Source: Vigna angularis
Taxonomy: Eukaryota; Streptophyta; Magnoliopsida; Fabales; Fabaceae
Length of the DNA stretch: 64,000 nt
Assembly: GCF_016808095.1 (NCBI RefSeq)
Contig: NC_068972.1
Span: 29,008,289-29,072,288 of the forward strand
Direction: 5' to 3'
The notes below the pieces were generated by a model, which saw only the letters and a program-made list of their open reading frames with translations, did not search any database and was not told where the DNA came from. The translations under genes were made by a program, and so were the position numbers. Shown piece after piece: positions 55,143 to 64,000 of the stretch (within the stretch, counting starts at the first letter, position 1; each line of letters opens with the position of its first letter).

Positions 55143-57045
55143 TATGCAGGATAATATTCGGACTAGAAGCAAAAAGATTTCTGAACCTCTTCTTGAAGGT
55201 TTGGACGAAAGTAGAAGGAGGAGGAGAATTCGAACTTCAAGAGAACTATTCCCTTCTCCTGAGACACTCTTACAACCTTCACCACCAAGGTCTTACCATA
55301 GCACTGAAAATATGGCAGAGGAGAATAATTGTAGACAGACCTTGCAGTTTACACCACTTTGGTTAGCCCTCAAGATTTTAACAGTATAGCAAGGCCGAGG
55401 GTCAATGCTGCAAACATGGAGGTGAAACCGACATTGATACAGTTGGTGAAAAACAATCAGTTTAATGGGCTATCATATGAAAGCCCGTATGAACATCTCA
55501 CCACCTTCAATGAAATCTGTAACACCGTTAGGATAAATGGAGTGCCAGATGAAGCAATCAAGCTTAGCTTGTTTCCTTTTTCATTGGGAGGCAATGCTAA
55601 GTTGTGGTTAAATTCTTATCCAGAAGGTAGTTTTACAGAATGGGAAGCTATGGTTGCAAAGTTTTTGAACAAATACTTCCCACAATCTAAAGTCAACAAA
55701 GGGAAGCAAGAGATCTCTTCTTTCAGACAGGGCATGGAGGAGACATTAGGTCAAGCATGGGATAGGTACAAAAGCTTTTTGAGAAAGACTCCCATGCATG
55801 GTTTTGATGAAGCAGCAGTAGTTCTACTTTTCCTTGGAGGTCTTGGTTCACAAACCAAGTTGATGTTAGATGCCTCAGCTGGAGGTAATATTAAATGTAA
55901 AACTCCAGAGGAAGCAACATAATTGATAGAGAACATGGCTGCTAATGACAATGAAATGCATAGTGAAAGAGGAGCCTCTGTTCAACCGAAAGGGGTTCTA
56001 CAATTGCAGTCGAATGATGCCTTGCTCTCTCAGAATAAGATTATAACTCAACAGTTGGAGAATCTAACAAAGACACTTTTTCAATTGCCGAAGGAATTAA
56101 AAACTGTTGCTCAAGTTCAACAATAGATGTGTGAACTATGTGGTCGTGACCATATCAATGGTCAACGTGCTTTTCCAGTGGAGGCCCTAGAAGATGTAAA
56201 TTTCATGAACAATCAATTTCCATACCACCAAGGTAATTTGAACCAAGGGTGGAAACCTCACCCAAGCATGGGTCCAGGTCAGGGACAATTTGGACAAGTT
56301 GGGCAATCAGGACAATTTAATAAGCCTTAACAACAACCATCATTATGGCAACATATATCTACACTCACTGAAAAACATACAAAGTTGGAAGAAACTCCGA
56401 ACCAGTTTATGCAGGTAACTCTCCAATCATAACAACACTCAAGCATCCATTAGAAATATGGAGATGCAAATCGGAGAATTAACTAAGAAGTTGGGAGAAA
56501 GGCCTGATAAGAGTTTTGGGGCTAATACTGAGGTTAACCCAAGAGAATAGTGTAAAGTTTTAGTGAGTGTAGATGTTGAAAAAGTTGAGTTAGAGAGAGT
56601 AAAGGAAAAAGAAGAGAGAGTGGAGAAAAAAGAGGTGGTTGAGAGAGAAGAGAGAAACAAAATTTGTGTGAAGATTGAGAAAGTGAGTAGAAAAAGAAAA
56701 GAAAAAAAGAGAGTAAGAGAAAAGAAAATTTGTGTGAATCTTAAGAAAGTGAGAGAAAAGAAAAAGAGGATGAGAGAAAAAAAGAAAGAATCATATGAAA
56801 AATCCCGTCCTCATTCAAAGAAGTATCAAAGGAAAGAGAAGGACTTTCAGCGCTTCATGGAAATCTTCAAGAAATTTGAGATTAAAGTTCCTATGCTTGA
56901 GACATTGCAACAAGTTCCTGGTTTGATCAAATTTCTGAAGAAGTTCAGTAGAAAGAAGAAGAAAAAGAAAATGGAACTTGAGCTTTATTGGGTGAAGCTA
57001 ATGACATTAAAAGAGCGCTTGTTGGGAGGCAACCCAGTGATTTAA
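55143..57045 (+). pseudogene. gag: Gag of element C, broken
   Basis: Nearly full-length gag order: MQDNIRTRSKKISEPLLEGL start, a frame change near 55365, SIARPRVNAANMEVKPTLI, capsid LFPFSLGGNAKLWLN ... FLNKYFPQSK ... FRQGMEETLGQAWDRYK, then CELCGRDHINGQ, Gln-rich linker, Lys/Glu coil and the FMEIFKKFEIKVP tail ending GGNPVI. In-frame stops occur near 55921, 56126, 56330, 56430 and 56549. It shows the N-terminal capsid half that element A lacks. Confidence 0.83.
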
Positions 57046-57124
57046 GAACTTTTGTTTTTGGTTTGGTGATGTAATTATGAAATTTGTTATTTTTGTTTTA
57101 GTTATAAATTTTTTCTACAGGGTA

Positions 57125-57201
57125 TAGCATCTACTGATGGATGCTAGGTGGTTAAGTATCTACTGAAGGATACTAGGTTTGTTACACCTACTGATGGGTG
57201 T
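57125..57201 (+). other. Hairpin array of element C
   Basis: TAGCATC/GATGCTA (57125-57146), AGTATC/GATACT (57155-57174), ACACC/GGTGT (57184-57201), loops TACTGATG or TACTGAAG. The twin CTGGGAGGCAACCCAG-type hairpin is changed in its first copy (TTGGG) and kept in its second as AGGAGGCAACCCAG. Confidence 0.75.
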
Positions 57202-57506
57202 TGGTGGATTTTGGGTCAGGCTCGTGACGTTAAACAAGCGCTACCTAGGAGGCAACCCAGTTGATTTACTATATTTTGTTTGTTTGTTTTGATTCTGCTT
57301 TAGTTGCATGTTAGGGATTGAATGTATGAGTGATTTGAGAACTTAAATGCATGAAGTGAGTGAGAGGCATGAGTGGAAGGCACCTAGGGTATGCTAGGAA
57401 GAAAGAAAACATCTCACGCAAGTGCCGCTCAGCGGAAATTTTCGTTGAGCGGTAATTTTGCAAAATGCTTTTTTCGGGTTGCCCTTAGCGGGACCCGAGC
57501 CCATTA

Positions 57507-57522
57507 GGGTATTTTTATACCC
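57507..57522 (+). promoter_or_regulatory. GGGTATTTTTATACCC hairpin in element C
   Basis: Third exact copy of this 16-nt element, upstream of a leader with a GTAAGT donor at 57754 and a GATGTAG acceptor at 58160-58166. Confidence 0.45.
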
Positions 57523-58168
57523 TAGGGTGCGATTTTGGTTTTATTTTCAGATTTCTTTCCTCTCACACACTCCTAAACAGTTTTCTAAGAGTTCTATACA
57601 TCTTTCCCTTCATTCCCCTTTACAAAATTTCTCTTCCACTAACTTTCTTAGTAGTTTTCCATCTAAGTTTGGGGTTTGGAGAGAGCATTGTTGTTGGGGC
57701 TGAGTTCTTCATATTTGTAGAGCATTTTCTACTCATCTAGTATCTCCACCCAAGTAAGTCAAGCATTTTTAATTCTAGGGTTCTTGAAAGCATGAATTGG
57801 TATGAATTTGGATGTTCAAAGCATGATTCTTATGTGATTTTGATTTCTATGCATGATTTGATGAATTAATTGATGAATGAACCGATTAAAATGCTTGATT
57901 TTGGTTTGGAAGCATGATTCTTTAGGAAGTGTTAAAAATGGATTTTTCAAAATTTGTAGAATCGCCACTCAACGGAAATTTCTCCTGAGCGCGATTTTGA
58001 CAGACTTGGTTTTTGGCTTCTTTTTCTTGTTGGCTTGGTGCACTGGTTGCGCCGAGGGGTTCTTTTGACCCTCAGCGAAGGTTTAGCATGGATTTGGGGA
58101 TGTTGTTTATGGTTTACTAATGATTAACAACATGTTTTGTGGTTTTGTAATTTGTGTTTGATGTAGGG

Positions 58169-59400
58169 ATGTCATCCTCTTCAGGCAAAAGATTGAAGAC
58201 CACAACCTCCAAGAGGAAAGACAAGGAACCTGAACAACCTCATTCTAGTAGTTTCCTATCTCGCAAACATGAGAAGCATTTTAAGATTGTTCAAGATAGG
58301 AGACTCCTAATGGAGAAGAAAGCTGGAATGATACCTAACATTGCTCCTCAGTTTGGAGAGCAACTGATGGGAAGAAACTGGAGGAGATTGGCTACATACC
58401 CTGCACCAGCCAACATAGCAGTGGTAAAGGAATTTTAGACCAACGCAAGAAAGTTGGGTGATTATCCGGTTAAGGAGTACCTAAGCTATGTTAGAGGCCA
58501 CGCTATTAGGTATGATCCTAACTCTATCAACAGCTTTTTGGGTACTGAATGGGTTGGAGAGCAGTGCCAGTTTGCTCTTTGTATGGAGGAAGGCACTGAT
58601 TTTAATGATGTGGAGAGTGTTCTATGTGTACCTGGAGGACATTTCCAGAGGAACAAAAATGGTGCAGTGGTGAATATCAGGAGGACTGATTTGACTCCTC
58701 TTACTAAGTATTGGATGGCATTCTCCCATGCCAACATTCAGCCGTGTTCGCATGTTTTAGACATCACTCTCAGCAGGGCACTTCTCCTCTATTGTGTGCT
58801 CAGAAATATGAGCATTAACATTGGTCAAGTGATTACCAATGAAATACAAATGTGTGCTAACACGATGAGCAACAAGGCACCTTTAGGGCATCCTTCCTTG
58901 ATTACACACTTGTGCAAGATAGCTGGGGTGGATACTTCTGCTCCACCATTGGAGAGGCCGAGGAAATCCATTGATGAGGCTTATTATAGGCAGTATTATG
59001 GAGGAGAGGAGGCAGCTCAGCCAATTCCACCACAACGTCCTCGTAGATAAAGAAGACCAGCATAGAGTCAGGCATCTGTAGAGACTTATGAGGCAGAGCC
59101 ATTCCAGATGAGAGACATGTACATGTCTCTCATAGGTGCAGAGATGTAGTCCATCCACAGAGGACAGGTGGCAACTGCTGAGATGATTATTAGGCTATAT
59201 GATACAGCTCCATCACACAGGTGGACTATGGATGAATTCCATAGTGTGGTAGATTGGCCAAAGGAGCAGACCGAGGGCAACAGAGCTGGAGAAGCTGAAG
59301 CTTCAGCTATAGTGGAAGATGAAGATGATGATGATGATGACGCGTTTGAGGATGCTGAAGATAATGAAGAGGAGGAAGATATAGATGACAGCACAGGCTA
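58169..59400 (+). pseudogene. Accessory ORF of element C, broken
   Basis: Counterpart of 6466-7701, starting MSSSSGKRLKTTTSKRKDKE. Stops lie at 58436-58438, 59048-59050, 59063-59065 and 59146-59148. The stop at 59063 occupies the same place as the UAG in A (PA-stop-SQ). Between the stops the protein remains closely similar to A, including WMAFSHANIQPCSH, GHPSLITHLCKIAGVD, EAEPFQMRDMYMSLIGA and the acidic tail. Many differences from A in this tail region are at third codon positions. Confidence 0.78.
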
Positions 59401-59412
59401 ATGAGGAACTGA

Positions 59413-59438
59413 GATAGCATCTACTGATGGATGCTATC
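59413..59438 (+). other. Hairpin GATAGCATC-TACTGATG-GATGCTATC
   Basis: Nine-bp perfect stem, 12 bp after the accessory ORF, equivalent to 7713-7738 in A with a C-G closing pair. Confidence 0.75.
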
Positions 59439-60655
59439 AACATTAGAGCAGGATCTTTTCTATCTTTGGTTTTGTAATATTGAACTTATTTGCTTATGTT
59501 TTTAGAATATGGTTGATGTTCTCAATTTGAACTTTATCTGTTATGATGGTTTGCTTATGACTTATTGCATGATGAGTAATGCTTGATGTGTTTTGATCTT
59601 GATTGATGATTGAGAATGTGCACATTATATGCTTATACAGGTGGTTCACAAGCATTGTGAACAAATGCATGATGTTATGATTGTGATTATGATGCTAAGC
59701 AGGATGTGTATGTGGAATGTGAATGACCTTTTATGTGAGATTTTGAGCTTCAAAGTTGTTGTTGAATGTTATTACTTTGAAAGCATGAATGACTTTGCCC
59801 AAGTTTTCTATGATTGAATCACTTGCTTGTTTGCATCATATGATCAAGGCCATTTGTTGGTAACCCTTTTGTTATCCAAATGCATGAATTTAGCCCACTA
59901 AAAGAGAGCACGATGTGTTCTATCCTTTGAACCCTTAGCCTTGAACATGATTTGAAAACCCTTTTTGAAAAGCTTTACCTTGAGTTAAGTTGAAAATATT
60001 CTGTGGTATTGATAAATGTTCAAGTTTGGGGTTGTTGGAAAATAGAAAGGGAAAATAAAAAGCATTGAGCCAAAAGTTAAGCATGTGAAAAGCAAAAGAA
60101 AAAGAAAAGAAAAGCTCAATGCAAAAGAAAGTTAGGAATAATTAAGAATTGTTGTGTTTAGATGATTCTCTTAACTTAAGGGTTTTATGATCTAGAAAAA
60201 CCAATTGTTATTGTTAGCCCAGCCACATTATAAGCCATTGAAAAGTCCTTGTGATGATTTTTGCTTGTAAGTGTTTTTGATTATGGTTAAATGAAAGGCA
60301 AAGTTGATTCATGTGACATTGTGATAGTAAAGTGAATAAGTGAATATCTACTATACACTTGTGTGTTTGAGTGAAACACTTTATCTAGTGAGGATAGATT
60401 CCATGAACACATAAGAACATCTTTGCTTAGTTGATTGATCATTCATGAAAATAGCATTTGTTGGATAGTATGTGTTTGAGTGAACACTAAAAGCATGTGC
60501 ACATCTTGATTGAAGTCTTGGTGATGAGCTAAATTGAGTATTTACTTGTCTTGAAAGAAGGATTTTTGAATGTGGTGAACCATTGTATGGATTGGTGGAA
60601 AATTGAGTTACATCTTATTTACTTGAGGACAAGCAAAGTTCTATGTTTGGGGTTG
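59439..60655 (+). other. Conserved 3' non-coding region of element C
   Basis: Counterpart of 7739-8988, ending TATGTTTGGGGTTG before the LTR. No credible ORF. Confidence 0.65.
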
Positions 60656-62509
60656 TGATAACAGTTGAAAAACTGTTATTTTTATACTCAAAATTGACTT
60701 CAATTACAACCTTTATGACTTAGAAATTAGCTTGAACTCATGATTTTGTTCAATTGTTGGAAATAAGAGAGTTGGACAGGTTTTATGCTTGATTTCCTTG
60801 TTTTTGCAAGTTTTAAGATGAAATTGATGAAAGAAATGAAGTGGGATAGAGATGGAATCAGAAAAGGACACAAAAAGTGCAAAAGAAGAGAATCAGCAAG
60901 TACCGCTCAACGCTAATTACCGATGAGCGGCACTTTTCAGTACCCGTTGGCACCGTTGAGGGGAAAAATGGCGTTGAGGGGAAGAATTGACACGTGCTAC
61001 TACCGCTGAGCGGCACTTTTATGGGCTTGGGCCTACTTTTCTTTTTTCGTTTTGGAATAGTATATAAGGACTATTTTGTACAGCTTCCCAAATGCCTATG
61101 TCAACAGACCCCATAAATATTTCCATTCTGACTTTCCAGAATGCATAGTTATCACCAGTAAAAAGTGGTTGTTTGTTGATGGAAGCACCTTCGGCATACA
61201 CTTGAGTTTGATGACCGGCCATTTTCGCAAAAGTTTGAAAGAATATTAAAGCAAGCTCTGATACTAATTTTCGGTATCAGGACAACTGATATCGTCGAGT
61301 CGCGCAGCGGAATAAAATAAGCGGAAAGCGTGTTATAGTCACAAATCAAGTTACGATAGTCCGTTTTTAGAAAATTTATTTTCTTTGAGAAATTTTATCA
61401 AACAGTTGATGTGCGGAAAATATAAAGAGTGTAGGGAGTAGAAAAATTCACACATAGAATTTTTATATTTTTTTCTGTTATCTCCTTCAAGGACATAAAA
61501 AAGCTTGAAGGAGTATAGAAAACCAAAGGAAAATGTTGATGACCGGCTTTAGAAGTGTTTTCTTTTTGGAATAGTATATAAGCTTTAGGACATTCTAGGG
61601 TTTGTATCTTTGGCTGGAACGAAGCAGAAACACACTTTTCACCCCTTAGGGGTAGAATTGGAGATGGTGACAGCTCTCCTCTTCTCTTTCTCGGGTTTTT
61701 CTATCTCTTCCATTCTTTCATTCCATTGTTCATCTAGTTCTTCCCTGACGATGGAGAACTAAACTTATTTTGTTGTTGGAGAATCAATGTAAATCCTTAG
61801 AAACTCTCTTGTATGGAATTTGTTCTTCAATATCCTTTTATGATACATACTTTCTTTCATTAATAGTTAGGGTTTTTCCTCTTTGCTCAAAGCATGCATT
61901 GTTTAACTCATTCGATGTCATGATTATTGGTTTTGTCGATATGGACACATACGGGGAAATCTAGATTTGGGGAATCTCTCGCATCAGTATATTACAAACC
62001 TAGACATAAGAGTATGATAGTTGGTTGCCTTTAAGCTTCTCTTCACTATAATGCATGATTAATTGCTAGGGAGACAAGCATTGTAAACTACTGATTATGA
62101 TTAGGCTTTCTTCGCCGAGACATCGAGTTTAAAGTAATTTAGAAAGTGGCATTAACATTAATGAAAAGAATGATGAATTCCTAAATACAAGAGAGTGGAT
62201 AGGATGAAATTGACAAACCCCAACAACATATTCATCCATATATTTCAATTCACGTGTTTTGTTTCTTCTTGCCCATTGATCATCACATGCATACATATTT
62301 ACTTTTTAGTCTTTTGCATTTGAAACTTACAACAATTTGTTCACAAGTCTTAATTAATCAATAAATCACATAACTGCCTAGGCCGTGAGTCTCTTGGGAA
62401 AACGATACTTGGTCTTACCATGTTTTATTACTTGATAGGATTCGGTTACACTTGCCGAGGGTTAACAAGTTTTTGACTCTGTTTTCGGGGATTGAAAATT
62501 TGTTGATCA
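60656..62509 (+). repeat. 3' LTR of element C, interrupted
   Basis: TGATAACAG...GTTGATCA. Terminal hairpin is perfect. Palindrome cluster (CCGCTGAGCGG near 61003) lies upstream of TATATAAG. About 514 bp of copia sequence interrupts the LTR at the TATA region; without it the LTR is about 1340 bp. Confidence 0.87.
61069..61582 (-). mobile_element. Copia fragment inside the 3' LTR of element C
   Basis: Minus strand reads TTAGTATCAGAGC, a near match to the initiator-Met primer site, then MAGHQTQVYAEGASINKQPLF..NYAFWKVRMEIFMGSVD, the start of copia gag, which breaks off near 61070. LTR-like DNA lies on its other side (about 61290-61560). The 19-bp sequence TTTTGGAATAGTATATAAG stands at both edges (61050-61068 and 61564-61582). 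Confidence 0.75.
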
Positions 62510-62514
62510 GAGTG

Positions 62515-63715
62515 CTAGATGATGTTATTAGACTAAGCTTGTTCCCTTTCTCATTAGGAGGCAATGCTAAACTGTGGTTGAACACTTTTCCTGAGAATAA
62601 ATTTACTGAATGGGAAGATGTGGTTGCAAAATTTTTGAATAAATACTTCCCACAATCAAAGATCAATAAAGGGAAGCAAGAAATCTCTTCTTTCAGACAA
62701 GGCATGGTAGAGACATTAGGGTAAGCATGGGGTAAATATAAAGGCTTGCTGAGAAAGACACCCACTCATGGTTTTGATGAAGCAATGGTAGTTATTCTCT
62801 TCCTTGGAGGTCTGGGCTCACAGACCAAATTGATGCTGGATGCCTCAGCTGGAGGCAATATCAGGTGCAAGACTTCAGAGGAAGCCTATGAATTAATTGA
62901 AAACATGGCTACCAATGACAATGAGATACACAATGAAAGAGGAACTTCATCACAACCTAAGGGAGTGCTACAGTTACATTCTTATGATGCCTTGCTTGCT
63001 CAAAATAAGATTATCACTCAACAGTCAGCCACCAAAGGAGTGCCGGAATGTCTCACAAGTTCAATAGTAACTTTGTGAACAATGTGGTGGTGATCATATC
63101 AATGGTCAATGTGTTGTGCCTGAGAATATCAATGAAGAAGTTAGTTACATGGGCAACCAGTTTCCTGCAAACAATTATAATCAAGGATGGAAATCTCATC
63201 CTAGCAATGGACAAAGTCAGTTTGGGCAAACTGGTGGGAAATTCAATAGACCACCACAGCAGCAACAACAACAGTGGCAACAACAACCCTTTTTATCTAA
63301 CAGAATGACAAAGCTTGAGGAGACTCTCCAACAATTCATACAGGCCAGTCTTTCCACTAAGAAAAGCACTGAAGCTGTTGTAAGGAACCTAGAGATGCAA
63401 GTTGGTCAAATGGCTAAGAAGTTGGAAGAGATGCCTATAAGAATTTTTGGGGCTAATACTGAAGTTAACCCCAAAGAAGAATGTAAGGCTATTGTGAGTA
63501 TGAAAGATGAGAGAGAGAAAGAAAAATAAAAGTTGAGTGAGAAAGAAAAAGAAGAGAGTGAGAGAAAAGAAAAAGATGAGAAGAAAATAGAGAGAAAAGA
63601 AAAATTAAATTTGATAGAAAAAGATAAAGAAAGAGAGGAGAGTGAAAGAGAAAAAAATGAGAAGGTTGAGAGAGAAAAAGAAAAATTAAAGAAAAAGATA
63701 AATCACCCTAAAGAG
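62515..63715 (+). pseudogene. gag: Gag of element E, continuation
   Basis: Resumes with VLDDVIRLSLFPFSLGGNAKLWLN, capsid to FRQGMVETLG, a stop near 62722, AWGKYKGLLRKTPTHGFDEA, LFLGGLGSQTKLML, a frame change near 63040, then a knuckle-region remnant, VSYMGNQFPANNYNQGWKSHPS, the Gln-rich linker and the Lys/Glu coil with a stop near 63527. Confidence 0.8.
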
Positions 63716-64000
63716 TGTGATGAGTCAATATTTTGTTCACTACGCTTAGCTTATTGTGCTAAAATTAGTTAGGGAATTGTGCTTAATTGTCCAGTATTTT
63801 CCTATTTTTCATAATTGTGCTTAATTTGACCGGTAATTCTTATTTTGATTAATTTGAATTATTTATGGTTAAATTATTTACGTTATTAATTCTAGGAAAA
63901 TTATTGGGTAATAATTTGTCATATTTAGAGGGCTTTATGGTCATTTTACTTTTTGAAAGGGGTGTTTCATTATTAGAAAGGGTGACATCTAGCAAAGTAA
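63716..64000 (+). other. AT-rich end of window, probably a further insertion
   Basis: The Lys/Glu coil of gag ends abruptly and does not reach the FMEIFKKLEIKVP segment. TGTGCTTAATTGTCC near 63778 looks like the start of another LTR, but the partner end is outside the window. Confidence 0.3.

Larger units (their letters stand above)
52164..62509 (+). mobile_element. Element C: relative of A with both internal ORFs, broken
   Basis: Starts with a 5' LTR piece at 52164 and ends with a 3' LTR at 62509; GAGTG flanks it at 52159-52163 and 62510-62514. Internal order equals A: primer site, gag, hairpins, TATA-like hairpin, leader intron, accessory ORF, hairpin, 3' non-coding region. The 5' LTR is interrupted and partly replaced by CRM-like sequence (52840-54782), and the 3' LTR contains a copia fragment. 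There is no pol of its own. Confidence 0.88.
50291..64000 (+). mobile_element. Element E: Athila-type element, 3' end outside window
   Basis: 5' LTR 50291-51616, primer site 51626-51643, gag N terminus to 52163, then element C inserted, then gag resumes at 62515 and runs to about 63715. Removing C with one copy of GAGTG reconnects the gag frame. E itself sits in an antisense Athila RT (left flank AACGTG at 50285-50290). Its pol and 3' LTR, if any, are not in view. Confidence 0.83.

Noticed and set aside
54908..55366. 152-codon Phe-rich open frame in element C
   Set aside because: Same low-complexity leader running into gag in a wrong frame.
1..64000. tRNA, rRNA or organellar gene insertions
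   Set aside because: I looked for tRNA-like arms and rRNA or plastid words on both strands and saw none beyond primer-site sequences; a tRNAscan run would be decisive.

Overview
This is plant nuclear DNA, most likely from a legume close to Vigna or Phaseolus. The evidence is two spliced plant genes, Athila, Tat/Ogre, CRM-like, Reina and Tekay type Ty3/gypsy sequences, SIRE-like Ty1/copia sequences, a CACTA transposon and AT-rich spacers. There is no sign of prokaryotic or viral-genome organisation. Family names come from protein motifs, terminal sequences and memory; no database was searched.

Layout. 1-24040 is a deep nest of retroelements. The freshest is element A (2283-10250), with near-identical LTRs and target duplication TAGCA. 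A sits in a CRM-like gag element ending at 12257, which sits in the gag of element B (ends 16370), which sits in an antisense LTR fragment (to 16454), which abuts a copia LTR. Beyond these lies an antisense SIRE-like copia element (about 17077-24040), itself hit by a copia solo LTR (18008-19121) and a gypsy solo LTR (22717-24032). 24040-38224 is the gene-bearing part: a six-exon alpha/beta hydrolase gene (25077-31553, +) whose third intron holds an antisense chromovirus, and a TIM14/PAM18 J-protein gene (35930-37706, -). A foldback element and a CRM-like relic lie between them. 38224-46350 holds a 2.6-kb Tekay-like solo LTR, a Tat/Ogre-like solo LTR and a CACTA element (43429-46349) carrying pieces of host genes (a RABA-type GTPase and a cation-chloride cotransporter). 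46740-64000 is a second nest: a copia tail, an antisense Athila pol fragment, element E (from 50291) in that pol, and element C (52164-62509, target duplication GAGTG) in the gag of E.

How the parts work together. A, B and C are one gag-carrying family without protease, reverse transcriptase, RNase H or integrase. In place of pol they have hairpin arrays, a TATA-like hairpin, a leader with an apparent intron, and (A and C) a second ORF resembling the 'putative plant transposon protein' family with an acidic tail. They presumably move with enzymes from autonomous Athila elements, of which the 47432-50290 pol fragment is a relic. The antisense copia element has the same plan (gag, then a similar ORF with its own TATA box, no pol).

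Most notable patterns: (i) thirteen short hairpins with a constant TACTGAWG loop and covarying stems in A, B and C; (ii) eight pairs of CGATT-like sites spaced exactly 21 bp in copia-derived DNA, and three pairs spaced exactly 20 bp in another family; (iii) gag-plus-accessory-ORF, pol-less organisation in two retrotransposon superfamilies; (iv) an in-frame UAG at the same place in both copies of the accessory ORF.
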